Shown here: positions 44,109-52,957 of the stretch, one piece after another
Layout: each line of letters opens with the position of its first letter
How positions within the stretch are numbered: position 1 is the stretch's first letter
Source of the DNA: Gaetbulibacter_A aestuarii
GTDB taxonomy: Bacteria > Bacteroidota > Bacteroidia > Flavobacteriales > Flavobacteriaceae
NCBI RefSeq assembly: GCF_039537665.1
Contig: NZ_BAABAY010000002.1
Span: forward strand, 496,001-560,000
Direction: 5' to 3'
Length of the DNA stretch: 64,000 nt
The notes under the pieces: generated by a model
What the model was told of the DNA's origin: nothing
Database searches by the model: none
Seen by the model: only the letters and a program-made list of their open reading frames with translations
Program-made: the position numbers and the translations under genes

Positions 44109-46646
44109 ATGGCAGAAGGTGAAAAATTGATACCTATCAACATTGAAGATGAGATGAAATCGGCCTACATTGATTATTCAATGTCGGTCATTGTGTCACG
44201 TGCATTACCAGACGTTAGAGATGGTTTAAAACCAGTTCACAGACGGGTACTTTTCGGGATGCATGAATTGGGAGTTAGATCGAACTCCGCGTATAAAAAA
44301 TCTGCAAGAATTGTGGGTGAGGTTTTGGGTAAATACCATCCTCACGGTGATACCTCGGTTTACGACACTATGGTACGTATGGCTCAGGAATGGAGTTTAC
44401 GTTATATGTTGGTAGATGGCCAGGGTAACTTTGGGTCTATCGATGGCGATAGTCCGGCAGCGATGCGTTATACAGAGGCGCGTATGCGGAAGATTTCTGA
44501 AGATATGCTTGCCGATATCGATAAGGAAACTGTAGATCATCGTTTGAATTTTGATGATACTTTACAAGAACCTACCGTGTTACCCACGCGAGTTCCCGGG
44601 CTTTTGGTGAACGGTGCTTCAGGTATTGCTGTAGGTATGGCAACCAATATGCCGCCGCATAACCTAGCGGAAGTTGTTGATGGTACTATTGCTTATATTA
44701 ATGATGATACCATCGAGATCGATGAATTGATAAAGCATGTTAAAGCACCTGATTTTCCAACAGGAGGTACTATTTATGGATACGACGGTGTTAAGGAAGC
44801 TTTCGAAACCGGTCGCGGTCGTATTGTGATCCGTGGAAAAGCCAATATAGAAGAGGTTAATGGTAGAGAATCTATTATTGTTACAGAGATTCCATATCAG
44901 GTGAACAAGGCGGATATGATCAAGAAAACAGCAGATCTTGTTAACGATAAAAAATTAGAAGGTATATCCACTATTCGTGATGAATCAGATAGAAACGGAA
45001 TGCGAATCGTCTACGTTTTAAAACGTGATGCCATTCCGAATATCGTTCTGAATAAGTTGTTCAAATACACGGCTTTACAATCCTCTTTCAGTGTGAATAA
45101 CATCGCATTGGTTAATGGGCGTCCGCAATTATTAAATCTGAAGGATCTTATCCATTACTTTGTAGAACATCGTCATGAAGTTGTTGTAAGACGTACAAGA
45201 TACGAATTACGCAAAGCGGAAGAGCGAGCACATATTTTAGAAGGTCTTATTATTGCCTCAGATAATATTGACGAAGTTATTGCTTTAATCAGAGCGTCAT
45301 CTAATGCTGAAGAAGCTCGTGAAAAATTAATTGAGCGATTTAAACTCACTGAAATTCAAGCGAAAGCGATCGTGGAAATGCGCTTACGTCAGCTTACCGG
45401 ATTAGAACAGGATAAGCTGCGTTCTGAATATGAAGAATTAATGAAAACCATTGAAGATCTTAAGGATATCCTCGATAAGAAATCGCGTAGAATGGATATC
45501 ATCAAGGAAGAACTTGAGGAAATTAAGAGTAAATATGGTGATGAACGTCGCTCTACTATTGAGTATGCCGGTGGCGATTTAAGTATTGAAGATATGATCC
45601 CTGATGAAAAAGTGGTTATCACTATTTCTCATGCGGGTTACATTAAACGTACATCGCTTTCAGAATATAAAACTCAAAATAGAGGAGGGGTTGGACAAAA
45701 AGCCTCAACAACCAGAAATGAAGACTTCCTGGAGTATTTATTTGTTGGAACGAACCATCAATATATGTTGTTCTTCACTCAGAAAGGAAAATGTTTCTGG
45801 ATGCGTGTTTATGAAATCCCGGAAGGAAGTAAAACATCGAAAGGTCGTGCTATTCAGAACCTGATCAATATTGAGCAGGATGATTCTGTAAAAGCATTCA
45901 TTTGTACGCAAGATCTGAAAGATGAAGACTACATCAACAGTCATTATGTCATAATGGCAACGAAAAATGGTCAGGTTAAGAAAACTTCTTTGGAGCAATA
46001 TTCAAGACCAAGAACCAATGGTATCAATGCGATCACCATTAAAGATGATGATGAATTACTGGAAGCAAAATTAACAACTGGCGAAAGTCAGGTTATGCTT
46101 GCGTTAAAATCCGGTAAAGCCATTCGATTTGAAGAAGCAAAAACACGTCCGATGGGACGAAATGCTTCCGGTGTTCGAGGGATTACATTGGCTGGACCTA
46201 AGGATGAGGTTGTTGGTATGATCGCTGTTAATGATTTTGACAGTAATATCCTTGTGGTTTCTGAAAACGGTTACGGAAAACGTTCAAGTCTGGAAGACTA
46301 CAGAATTACAAATAGAGGCGGAAAAGGTGTTAAAACCATTTCTATTACAGAAAAAACCGGTAATTTAGTAGCCATAAAAAATGTCACTGACGATGACGAC
46401 CTGATGATCATCAACAAATCAGGAATCGCTATCCGTATGGCAGTTCAGGATTTACGCGTTATGGGTAGAGCAACTCAGGGTGTAAAACTGATCAATTTAA
46501 AAGGTAATGATTCTATAGCTGCTGTAGCTAAGGTGATGCACGATGAGGAGGAAGTTGATGAGAATGAATCTACGGATACACAGGCGTCTTCAGAAGATGG
46601 CACAACTCTTGATAATTCTAATGATGAGAATAATACAGATAACTAA
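44109..46646 (+). CDS. gyrA: DNA gyrase subunit A
   Basis: An 845-residue type IIA topoisomerase subunit that introduces negative supercoils with GyrB. The N-terminus contains YSMSVIVSRALPDVRDGLKP, and the catalytic Tyr is Tyr121 in MRYTEAR. The quinolone-determining segment has Thr82 and Asp86 (HGDTSVYD), matching E. coli Ser83 and Asp87. The C-terminal beta-pinwheel region has a degenerate GyrA box, QNRGGVG near residue 525. A strongly acidic tail ends the protein. The TPR gene follows 16 bases downstream. Confidence 0.96.
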   Translation: MAEGEKLIPINIEDEMKSAYIDYSMSVIVSRALPDVRDGLKPVHRRVLFGMHELGVRSNSAYKKSARIVGEVLGKYHPHGDTSVYDTMVRMAQEWSLRYMLVDGQGNFGSIDGDSPAAMRYTEARMRKISEDMLADIDKETVDHRLNFDDTLQEPTVLPTRVPGLLVNGASGIAVGMATNMPPHNLAEVVDGTIAYINDDTIEIDELIKHVKAPDFPTGGTIYGYDGVKEAFETGRGRIVIRGKANIEEVNGRESIIVTEIPYQVNKADMIKKTADLVNDKKLEGISTIRDESDRNGMRIVYVLKRDAIPNIVLNKLFKYTALQSSFSVNNIALVNGRPQLLNLKDLIHYFVEHRHEVVVRRTRYELRKAEERAHILEGLIIASDNIDEVIALIRASSNAEEAREKLIERFKLTEIQAKAIVEMRLRQLTGLEQDKLRSEYEELMKTIEDLKDILDKKSRRMDIIKEELEEIKSKYGDERRSTIEYAGGDLSIEDMIPDEKVVITISHAGYIKRTSLSEYKTQNRGGVGQKASTTRNEDFLEYLFVGTNHQYMLFFTQKGKCFWMRVYEIPEGSKTSKGRAIQNLINIEQDDSVKAFICTQDLKDEDYINSHYVIMATKNGQVKKTSLEQYSRPRTNGINAITIKDDDELLEAKLTTGESQVMLALKSGKAIRFEEAKTRPMGRNASGVRGITLAGPKDEVVGMIAVNDFDSNILVVSENGYGKRSSLEDYRITNRGGKGVKTISITEKTGNLVAIKNVTDDDDLMIINKSGIAIRMAVQDLRVMGRATQGVKLINLKGNDSIAAVAKVMHDEEEVDENESTDTQASSEDGTTLDNSNDENNTDN

Positions 46647-46662
46647 ATTAAATATTTTAAAA

Positions 46663-47910
46663 ATGAGAAAACAATCACTTATAATTATAACCTTATTCAT
46701 GAGCACTTTGCTGTTCGCGCAAAAAAGGGAACTGAGAGACGCTGAAAAGGCGATTAGATCTTCCAATTTTGCTGAGGCCAATTCAGCCTTAGAAAGTGCT
46801 AAGGCTATGATGTCTCAAATGGATGAGGATCTGAAATCTAAATACTATTATCTTAAGGCTGAAGCTTTATATGCCGAAGGTAAGGGGTCTTATGATGACA
46901 TTCAGCAAGCCACAGAAAATTTGGGTAAAGTGACTTCTGATTACGTTCAAGAAGCCGGAGAATTCAAAACCAAAATGGCAAATGAGTTATTGAAGAAAGG
47001 GAATGACCTCTACACGAATAAAGATTATTCCAAATCATCAAAATACTTTGAGCAATCGTACAGATTATCTCCACAGGATACTACTTTTTTATATTATGCA
47101 GCGGCTACCGCTTTAAATGTTCAAGAATATAAAAGAGCTTTGAAGTTGTATGAGGAACTAAGAGATCTTGGTTATACAGGTGTTCATACAGAATACTTTG
47201 CTACGAATAAGGAATCCGGTGAAGAGGAAGTTTTTGATAAAGCAACCTGGGAATTGTACAAAAAATCAAATGATTATATTAAGCCAGGTACACGTCAAAC
47301 AGAATCTAAACGCCCGGAAATCATCAAAAATATTGCCTTGATCTATATCAATGAAGGAGATAACGATAAAGCAATTGGTGCTATTAAAGCGGCTAGAGAG
47401 GAAGATCCGAACGACGTTAATCTCGTATTGAATGAGGCTAACATTTATCTCAAAACAGGAGATAAGGAGAAGTTCAAAGAACTTTTGGAAAAAGCTACTG
47501 AAATGGATCCTACCAACCCTGAATTATATTATAACTTAGGTGTTGTAGCTTCTCAAAATGGCGAAGCGGAGCAGGCAAAAACGTATTATGAAAAATCTAT
47601 CGAATTAGATCCACAATATATTAATGCCTACATTAACCTGGCTGTTTTAACCTTGGCTGATGAGAAGGATATTATTAAAGAAATGAATGGTCTCGGTAAC
47701 TCTGCTGCTGATAATAAACGGTATGATGAGTTGAAAGAAAAACGTCAGGATCTTTATAAAAACGCCGTACCTTATTTAACCAAGGCTATGGAAATAGATT
47801 CTGAAAATGTTGATGCAGCTCAGACTTTAATGAACATTTACAGTATTTTAGGTGAAACTGAAAAATACAAGGAAATGAAAGCTAAAGTTGCTGAATTACA
47901 AGGAAACTAA
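46663..47910 (+). CDS. Secreted tetratricopeptide repeat protein
   Basis: A 415-residue protein with a signal peptide (about residues 1-20, ending LLFAQ) and at least five TPR-type helical repeats (for example FEQSYRLSPQDTTFLYYAAATAL and YYEKSIELDPQYINAYINLA). TPRs mediate protein binding in the periplasm. The function is unknown. The start is at 46663, where the signal begins; the earlier in-frame codon at 46543 lies inside gyrA. Tight spacing to gyrA suggests co-transcription. Confidence 0.87.
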   Translation: MRKQSLIIITLFMSTLLFAQKRELRDAEKAIRSSNFAEANSALESAKAMMSQMDEDLKSKYYYLKAEALYAEGKGSYDDIQQATENLGKVTSDYVQEAGEFKTKMANELLKKGNDLYTNKDYSKSSKYFEQSYRLSPQDTTFLYYAAATALNVQEYKRALKLYEELRDLGYTGVHTEYFATNKESGEEEVFDKATWELYKKSNDYIKPGTRQTESKRPEIIKNIALIYINEGDNDKAIGAIKAAREEDPNDVNLVLNEANIYLKTGDKEKFKELLEKATEMDPTNPELYYNLGVVASQNGEAEQAKTYYEKSIELDPQYINAYINLAVLTLADEKDIIKEMNGLGNSAADNKRYDELKEKRQDLYKNAVPYLTKAMEIDSENVDAAQTLMNIYSILGETEKYKEMKAKVAELQGN

Positions 47911-47938
47911 GATAAAATAAATACTCACTTTCTGATAT

Positions 47939-47973
47939 AAAAAAACCTCCGGAATTTCCGGAGGTTTTTTTTA
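47939..47973. terminator. Bidirectional terminator after the TPR gene
   Basis: A strong stem, AACCTCCGGAA / TTCCGGAGGTT, with A-rich left and T8 right. It serves the TPR and the convergent NlpC/P60 genes. Confidence 0.88.
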
Positions 47974-48720
47974 TATAATCTTTTTAATAACACGGAGCTT
48001 GTGAGTATGCATGCGCCTATCTACATTGTAGATTCCGGAGTGGTCTAAACGATCAATACGAACCTTACCATGGGCATGTATGATGTAATTATCTTCCATA
48101 ATAATACCCACATGAACGATGATACCTTCATGATTATCAAAAAATGCCAGATCACCCGGCTCACTTTCTTCAATAAAACTTAAAGCTTCACCCTGGGTAG
48201 CCTGTTGTGATGCATCTCGCAATAATTTATAGCCATTTAGTTTATAAACCATTTGGGTAAATCCCGAACAATCAATTCCAAAAGGCGTTTTACCGCCCCA
48301 CAAATAAGGCGAATTCAAATATAAAAATGCGGTCTCTACTAATTTTTCTTTGGCCTTTTTTCCCTGTGTAGTATGACCATCATGATGATGATTCAAAAGG
48401 GTTAAACCGTTCAAGGAAGCTCCTAAAGGAATAGGATATAATTGCTGGTTGGAATCTTGAATAAATTCGATTAAATCTGCCGACATTTTAGGCGGCTTTT
48501 TCTCTAAAGCTTTATAATCTTCTTCAGAAATTTCGAAATATTGTTTATTGTCTACCCAGCATTCATAACCGTCGTAACTCAAGCGTATTTTGCTCCATGA
48601 CTTTCGTTGTTCCAATATTTTAAATAGTTCACCGTACAACAACTGCGAGACCAACTCGCTGGTATCATCAGGTTCAATTCTAAGAGGAACAATACTTAAG
48701 TTACAAATTCCGTACTGCAT
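47971..48720 (-). CDS. C40 family peptidase (NlpC/P60) with SH3-like domain
   Basis: A 249-residue protein. Residues 1-75 are an SH3-like binding region (MQYGICNLSIVPLRIEPDDT and so on). The NlpC/P60 catalytic triad is visible: Cys151 (FGIDCSGF), His203 (IVHVGI) and His215 (IIHAHG). It probably cleaves gamma-glutamyl-diaminopimelate bonds in cell-wall peptides. No signal peptide is visible, so it may recycle wall peptides in the cytoplasm. It follows the thiolase gene by 6 bases. Confidence 0.9.
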   Translation of the reverse strand: MQYGICNLSIVPLRIEPDDTSELVSQLLYGELFKILEQRKSWSKIRLSYDGYECWVDNKQYFEISEEDYKALEKKPPKMSADLIEFIQDSNQQLYPIPLGASLNGLTLLNHHHDGHTTQGKKAKEKLVETAFLYLNSPYLWGGKTPFGIDCSGFTQMVYKLNGYKLLRDASQQATQGEALSFIEESEPGDLAFFDNHEGIIVHVGIIMEDNYIIHAHGKVRIDRLDHSGIYNVDRRMHTHKLRVIKKII

Positions 48721-48726
48721 TAAAAT

Positions 48727-49905
48727 TTAATTACGTTCAAGAACCATGGCCGAAGCGCCACCACCGCCGTTACAAATAGCTGCAGCACCAATCTTAGCAT
48801 TATTTTGTTTCAAAACACTCAATAAAGTAATCAAAATTCGCACACCGGAACAGCCCAACGGGTGACCTAAAGAAACTGCTCCACCGTTTACATTTACTTT
48901 ATCATCGCTGAGTCCAAGAATTTTCATATTGGCCAGGCCAACAACGGAGAAGGCTTCATTAAACTCAAAATATTCTACATCATCTAAGGTAATACCAGCT
49001 TTATTTAAAGCCTTTGGAAGCGCTTTAGCTGGGGCTGTAGTAAACCATTTAGGCTCCTGAGCAGCATCGGCATAACTCTTAATAGTCGCAATAGGTGTTA
49101 AACCTAAGGCATTTGCTTTTTCTTTGCTCATCAAAACCATGGCCCCGGCGCCGTCATTGATCGTGGAGGCATTGGCAGCTGTTACTGTTCCATCTTTAAT
49201 GAAAGCAGGGCGTAAACTGGATACTTTATCCATTCGTATATTTTTGAATTCCTCATCTTCAGTAACTACCAGATCGTCACCACGACGTTGCGGTACACTA
49301 ACAGGAACAACTTCATCATTAAATTTTCCGCTTTCCCATGCAGCAGCAGAGCGTTTGTAAGACTGAATGGCGAAAGCATCCTGATCTTCACGGCTGAATT
49401 TATATTCCGTAGCGCAGGCATCAGCACAAACACCCATGGCATTTTGGTCGTACGCATCAACCAGACCATCCTTTTGCATACCATCAATTAAAGTGGTCGG
49501 ACCAAATTTTGTAGCAGTTCTGGCGTGCAAATAATGAGGAATTAAACTCATATTTTCCATACCTCCGGCTACAACAATATCATTATCGCCCAGTGCAATA
49601 GACTGAGCAGCTTGCATTACAGCCTTCATGCCTGAGGAGCAAACTTTATTTACCGTTGTACATGGCACAGTATCCGGAATTCCAGCATAAATGGCAGCCT
49701 GTCTGGCCGGTGCCTGACCGGCTCCTGCCTGTACAACATGGCCCATTAAAACTTCCTCTACTAATTCCGGTTTTAAATTTATTTTTTCTAATGCACCTTT
49801 AATCGCAATAGCACCTAATTTCGGGGCAGGAACGGTAGAAAGTGATCCCATAAAACTACCTATTGGCGTTCTTGCATACGATACAATTACTACTTCTTTA
49901 CTCAT
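48727..49905 (-). CDS. Acetyl-CoA C-acyltransferase (thiolase)
   Basis: A 392-residue thiolase. The nucleophile is Cys89 (VNKVCSSGMKA), and the other conserved parts are VNGGAVSLGHPLGCSG near residue 337-353 and ICNGGGGASAM near 377-388. It catalyses either acetoacetyl-CoA formation or the last step of beta-oxidation; the sequence cannot fully decide. No other fatty-acid gene is beside it. It is the first gene of a tight pair with the NlpC/P60 gene. Confidence 0.92.
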   Translation of the reverse strand: MSKEVVIVSYARTPIGSFMGSLSTVPAPKLGAIAIKGALEKINLKPELVEEVLMGHVVQAGAGQAPARQAAIYAGIPDTVPCTTVNKVCSSGMKAVMQAAQSIALGDNDIVVAGGMENMSLIPHYLHARTATKFGPTTLIDGMQKDGLVDAYDQNAMGVCADACATEYKFSREDQDAFAIQSYKRSAAAWESGKFNDEVVPVSVPQRRGDDLVVTEDEEFKNIRMDKVSSLRPAFIKDGTVTAANASTINDGAGAMVLMSKEKANALGLTPIATIKSYADAAQEPKWFTTAPAKALPKALNKAGITLDDVEYFEFNEAFSVVGLANMKILGLSDDKVNVNGGAVSLGHPLGCSGVRILITLLSVLKQNNAKIGAAAICNGGGGASAMVLERN

Positions 49906-50003
49906 AACATCATCTTTAGTTTAGTACCCGCGAAATTAATCATTTTTTGGCACAAAGTGAATGATTCAGGTATCAGAAAACGGCGGCGGGCTATTATTTT
50001 TAT

Positions 50004-50011
50004 TACATTTG
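50004..50011 (+). promoter_or_regulatory. Probable -7 element for the 7TM-HD gene
   Basis: TACATTTG fits TAnnTTTG and lies 18 bases before the ATG at 50030. No fitting TTG was found at -33. A GC-rich patch (CGGCGGCGGGC) is upstream. Confidence 0.4.
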
Positions 50012-50029
50012 AAAACCTATTTATTTTAA

Positions 50030-52078
50030 ATGAAAGACTTTATAAACAAATTGTACAGAAACCATTCCCTGATCTACAAAGGATTATTGTTTGTTTGTAC
50101 CACATTTGTTATTGTATATCTTTTTCCGAAAAGCGGAAAATTTAAATACAATTTTGAGAAAGGAAAGCCCTGGCAATCTGAGAACCTTTATGCACCTTTT
50201 GATTTTGCTATAAAAAAATCAGAAGATGAAATTTCCGCAGAAAAAAAAGCTGTTACGGAAAACGCTACCCTGTATTTTGACCTGGACAATGGTATAAAAT
50301 CTGCTGTAGATGAAGCCTACAAACAGGAATTTCAAAAAACTTTTGCTGATTCAGTTCCCAACCGTCGGTTAAATCACCTTTACAATGCAGGACAGGCCAT
50401 CATTAATGATATTTACGATTATGGTGTTCTAGATGAGAATTATAATTTTTCAAACGACAGAACTATTGCGATTTTAGATGGACGAGTTAAAAAGCAGGAC
50501 GGATTATTTTCGGATCTTACCAAACAGGATCATCTCACAACCATTATAAATTCAGACCTTAGCAAGGAAAATCTTCAGGATTATAAAACCGTATTTACCT
50601 CCTTATTTTTTGATCTAATTCAACCAAATTTAAAATTCGATAAAGTTTTCACGGATAAGGCGCTCCAGGAAAGTTTAGATAAAATTATTTACACCCGTGG
50701 AAGTATTGAACGGGGAACCCTAATTGTAGCGAAAGGGGAAGTAGTTCAGGGCGATAAATTTCAAATATTAAAATCACTGGAATTGGAATACCAGTCGCAG
50801 GTATGGAATCAAACCAGTTTCTATTGGGTGTTATTCGCCTATACGTTACTAGTCTCACTAGCCCTTTTGATGCTTCTTTTATTTTTGAGAAAATACAGAC
50901 CTGACGTTTTTGATAATAACACCAAGGTGACCTTCATTTTCTTTAATATCTTTTTAATGGTTTTTTTAACCACTCTGGTGATCAACTACAATTCTAAATA
51001 TATTTATGTAGTCCCCATTTGTATCATGCCCTTAATATTCAAGGCGTTTTTTGATGCCCGCTTAGGTCTTTTTGCACACGTTATAACCGTATTACTACTA
51101 GGGTTTATAGTTCCCAATAGTTATGAATATATGTTCCTCCAGATTATTGCAGGAATTGTTACGATCCTTACGGTTTCTGAGTTGTACAAACGTGCGAATT
51201 TATTTATTTCTGTAGGGCAAATTACGTTGATATACATTGTTGCCTATTTCGCCTTTTTCGTAATCCATGAAGGCACTATAGAAACTTTAGAGTGGACGGT
51301 TTTCGGACTCTTTATTTTAAACGGTCTGGCAACACTATTTGTGCAACCTTTGATATATGCGTACGAAAAATTGTTTGGGCTGGTAAGTGATGTGTCGCTT
51401 TTGGAATTATCGGATACCAATTCAAAATTACTTAAAGAACTGTCGAATGTAGCACCAGGAACATTTCATCATTCGTTGAATGTTGCGAATTTAGCTGAAG
51501 CTTCGGCAAATGAAATTGGAGCAAATGCTATGTTGGTAAGGGTAGGAGCCTTGTATCATGATATTGGTAAAATGAAAAACCCTACGTACTTCATTGAAAA
51601 CCAATCTACAGCAATAAATCCGCATGACGAATTATCCGCCAAGGAAAGTGCCAGAATCATTATAAATCACGTTATTGATGGTATCGAAATTGCTCGAAAG
51701 AATAATTTGCCGGACCGTGTTATCGATTTTATTCGGACACACCATGGTACAAGTTTGGTGTATTATTTTTATGTACAGCATAAGAAGGATTTTGATGAAA
51801 CCGATACGGCAGATTTCACGTATCCCGGACCCAAACCTTTTAGCAAGGAAACCGCTATTTTAATGATGAGTGATAGTATCGAGGCGGCTTCAAAAAGCTT
51901 GAAGGAACCAACCACTACAAAGATCGATGCTTTTGTAGAGAATATCATTGATAAGCAGATCGAGGAAGGGCAATTTTTAAATGCCAATATCACTTTTAAG
52001 GAAATCCAGTCGATCAAGAAGGTGCTTAAATTAAAGCTCGCGAATATCTATCATTTAAGGATCGAATACCCGGAATAA
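50030..52078 (+). CDS. 7TM-HD family HDIG phosphohydrolase (PgpH-like)
   Basis: A 682-residue membrane protein. After one N-terminal membrane segment (residues about 12-32) comes an extracytoplasmic region to about 265, then about seven membrane segments to about 455, then a cytoplasmic HD domain. The HD motif is LYHDIGKMKNP (His510-Asp511), preceded by FHHSLNVANLAE. This is the 7TMR-HDED plus HDIG arrangement of PgpH, which degrades cyclic di-AMP in Firmicutes. Substrate specificity here is inferred. It is monocistronic. Confidence 0.9.
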   Translation: MKDFINKLYRNHSLIYKGLLFVCTTFVIVYLFPKSGKFKYNFEKGKPWQSENLYAPFDFAIKKSEDEISAEKKAVTENATLYFDLDNGIKSAVDEAYKQEFQKTFADSVPNRRLNHLYNAGQAIINDIYDYGVLDENYNFSNDRTIAILDGRVKKQDGLFSDLTKQDHLTTIINSDLSKENLQDYKTVFTSLFFDLIQPNLKFDKVFTDKALQESLDKIIYTRGSIERGTLIVAKGEVVQGDKFQILKSLELEYQSQVWNQTSFYWVLFAYTLLVSLALLMLLLFLRKYRPDVFDNNTKVTFIFFNIFLMVFLTTLVINYNSKYIYVVPICIMPLIFKAFFDARLGLFAHVITVLLLGFIVPNSYEYMFLQIIAGIVTILTVSELYKRANLFISVGQITLIYIVAYFAFFVIHEGTIETLEWTVFGLFILNGLATLFVQPLIYAYEKLFGLVSDVSLLELSDTNSKLLKELSNVAPGTFHHSLNVANLAEASANEIGANAMLVRVGALYHDIGKMKNPTYFIENQSTAINPHDELSAKESARIIINHVIDGIEIARKNNLPDRVIDFIRTHHGTSLVYYFYVQHKKDFDETDTADFTYPGPKPFSKETAILMMSDSIEAASKSLKEPTTTKIDAFVENIIDKQIEEGQFLNANITFKEIQSIKKVLKLKLANIYHLRIEYPE

Positions 52079-52094
52079 AAAAATAAATAAAAAG

Positions 52095-52125
52095 TTGCGT
52101 TGTTCTTTTGATTAAATTACATTTG
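52095..52125 (+). promoter_or_regulatory. Promoter of the tRNA cluster
   Basis: TTG at 52095-52097, 20-base spacer, TACATTTG at 52118-52125 (TAnnTTTG). The tRNA-Ser gene begins 40 bases downstream of the -7 element. Confidence 0.68.
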
Positions 52126-52164
52126 CAACCGCAATTTTATTGCACAAGTTCTTATTAGAATTTA

Positions 52165-52248
52165 GGAGAGGTGCCAGAGTGGTAATGGAGCAGATTGCTA
52201 ATCTGTCGACGCGCAAGTGTCGCCCGGGTTCGAGTCCCGGTCTCTCCG
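52165..52248 (+). tRNA. tRNA-Ser (GCT)
   Basis: Full cloverleaf. The acceptor pairs GGAGAGG with TCTCTCC (one G-U). The anticodon stem is GCAGA/TCTGT around loop TTGCTAA, giving anticodon GCT at 52197-52199. A long variable arm (CGACGCGCAAGTGTCG) identifies a class II serine tRNA. CCA is not encoded. It decodes AGC and AGU. Confidence 0.95.
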
Positions 52249-52343
52249 CTAGAAATGGATGAACAATCTTCGCATCTGAAAAAACAGGAAGAATATGGAT
52301 AGCGTCATGAAAGGAATTACGGCTCGACAGCTTGCCCTTTCAG

Positions 52344-52369
52344 AAAAATAGTCTGTCGGACTATTTTTT
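52344..52369 (+). terminator. Terminator between tRNA-Ser and tRNA-Pro
   Basis: Perfect 10-base-pair stem AAAAATAGTC / GACTATTTTT with loop TGTCG, ending in a T-run, 96 bases after tRNA-Ser. It implies that tRNA-Pro has its own promoter or depends on read-through. Confidence 0.7.
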
Positions 52370-52380
52370 AACGCCCAATT

Positions 52381-52455
52381 CGGGGTGTAGCGTAGCCCGG
52401 TTATCGCGCCTGCTTTGGGAGCAGGAGGTCGCAGGTTCGAATCCTGCCACCCCGA
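52381..52455 (+). tRNA. tRNA-Pro (TGG)
   Basis: Full cloverleaf. The acceptor pairs CGGGGTG with CACCCCG. The anticodon stem CCTGC/GCAGG encloses loop TTTGGGA with anticodon TGG (52416-52418). The T-loop is GGTTCGAAT. CCA is not encoded. Its 3' end is repeated exactly at 52550-52574. Confidence 0.95.
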
Positions 52456-52464
52456 CAAATTAAA
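52440..52464 (+). repeat. Direct repeat, copy 1 (3' end of tRNA-Pro)
   Basis: A 25-base segment starting AATCCTGCCACCCC, covering the last 16 bases of tRNA-Pro and 9 bases beyond. The identical sequence recurs 110 bases downstream. Confidence 0.9.
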
Positions 52465-52549
52465 GCGAGGAACTCTTGTGGAAAGCTCGCTTTACTAAAG
52501 GAGTGGAATGGTTTAATTTGCAACAAATCCAATCAGGATCAAAGCAATT

Positions 52550-52574
52550 AATCCTGCCACCCCGACAAATTAAA
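52550..52574 (+). repeat. Direct repeat, copy 2 (orphan tRNA-Pro 3' end)
   Basis: Exact copy of 52440-52464 with no tRNA 5' part before it. It ends 24 bases before tRNA-Arg. It may be a tandem duplication or an attachment-type remnant of a lost element. Confidence 0.9.
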
Positions 52575-52598
52575 ATGTGAATTTTTTACACATGGTCC

Positions 52599-52675
52599 GG
52601 TCGCGTAGCTCAGCTGGATAGAGCATCTGCCTTCTAAGCAGACGGTCACAGGTTCGAATCCTGTCGCGATCACCA
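52599..52675 (+). tRNA. tRNA-Arg (TCT), CCA encoded
   Basis: Full cloverleaf. The acceptor pairs GGTCGCG with CGCGATC (one G-U). The anticodon stem TCTGC/GCAGA encloses loop CTTCTAA with anticodon TCT (52633-52635). Discriminator A then an encoded CCA at 52673-52675, unlike its two neighbours. It decodes AGA and AGG. Confidence 0.95.
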
Positions 52676-52681
52676 TTATTT

Positions 52682-52724
52682 TAACGTAAAGTATTGATTT
52701 TCAATACTTTACGTTATTTTTTTA
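52682..52724 (+). terminator. Very strong terminator after the tRNA cluster
   Basis: A perfect 16-base-pair inverted repeat beginning TAACGTAAAG and ending CTTTACGTTA, with a 3-base loop TTT, followed by a T7 run. It starts 7 bases after tRNA-Arg. Confidence 0.9.
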
Positions 52725-52957
52725 CAATCGTTTTCCCGCTATTTTCCCGTAATCTAGCCAAGTATTCGGCTAATAGTTGTTACTATCTGTTAGTATTATG
52801 CACAAAAAGTAATTAAATTGTTGCTGAAATTAAAAATGAATTTGGTTTAAAAAGGTTGTTTTTTAACTAACATATTGCTTTTTAAAGACTAAAACCAATA
52901 AAAAAGGAGTTACACTATGCAACTCCTTATCTTACCATAAAATACCTTTAACACTAT
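52725..52957. other. Gap after the tRNA cluster, no supported gene
   Basis: AT-rich. It contains two copies of TTTTCCCG-like sequence (around 52731 and 52742). On the reverse strand a 22-codon open stretch ends inside the terminator; this is too short to call a gene. A hairpin-like stretch (AAGGAGTT near 52901 with AACTCCTT near 52920) lies downstream of the lipoprotein gene and may be its terminator. Confidence 0.5.

Noticed and set aside
46543..46662. Long N-terminal extension of the TPR gene starting inside gyrA
   Set aside because: It is an out-of-frame reading of the acidic 3' end of gyrA. The signal peptide begins at 46663.
52249..52458. Reverse-strand 69-codon open frame beginning MSGWQDSNLRPPAPKAG over tRNA-Pro
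   Set aside because: It is the antisense translation of tRNA-Pro and its spacer, a well-known annotation artefact. No start signal or coding bias supports it.
52714..52779. 22-codon reverse-strand open stretch ending in RENSGKTIVKK, as possible integrase remnant after tRNA-Arg
   Set aside because: Too short, no start codon of good context, and its stop lies inside the tRNA-cluster terminator. There is no integrase domain to support it.
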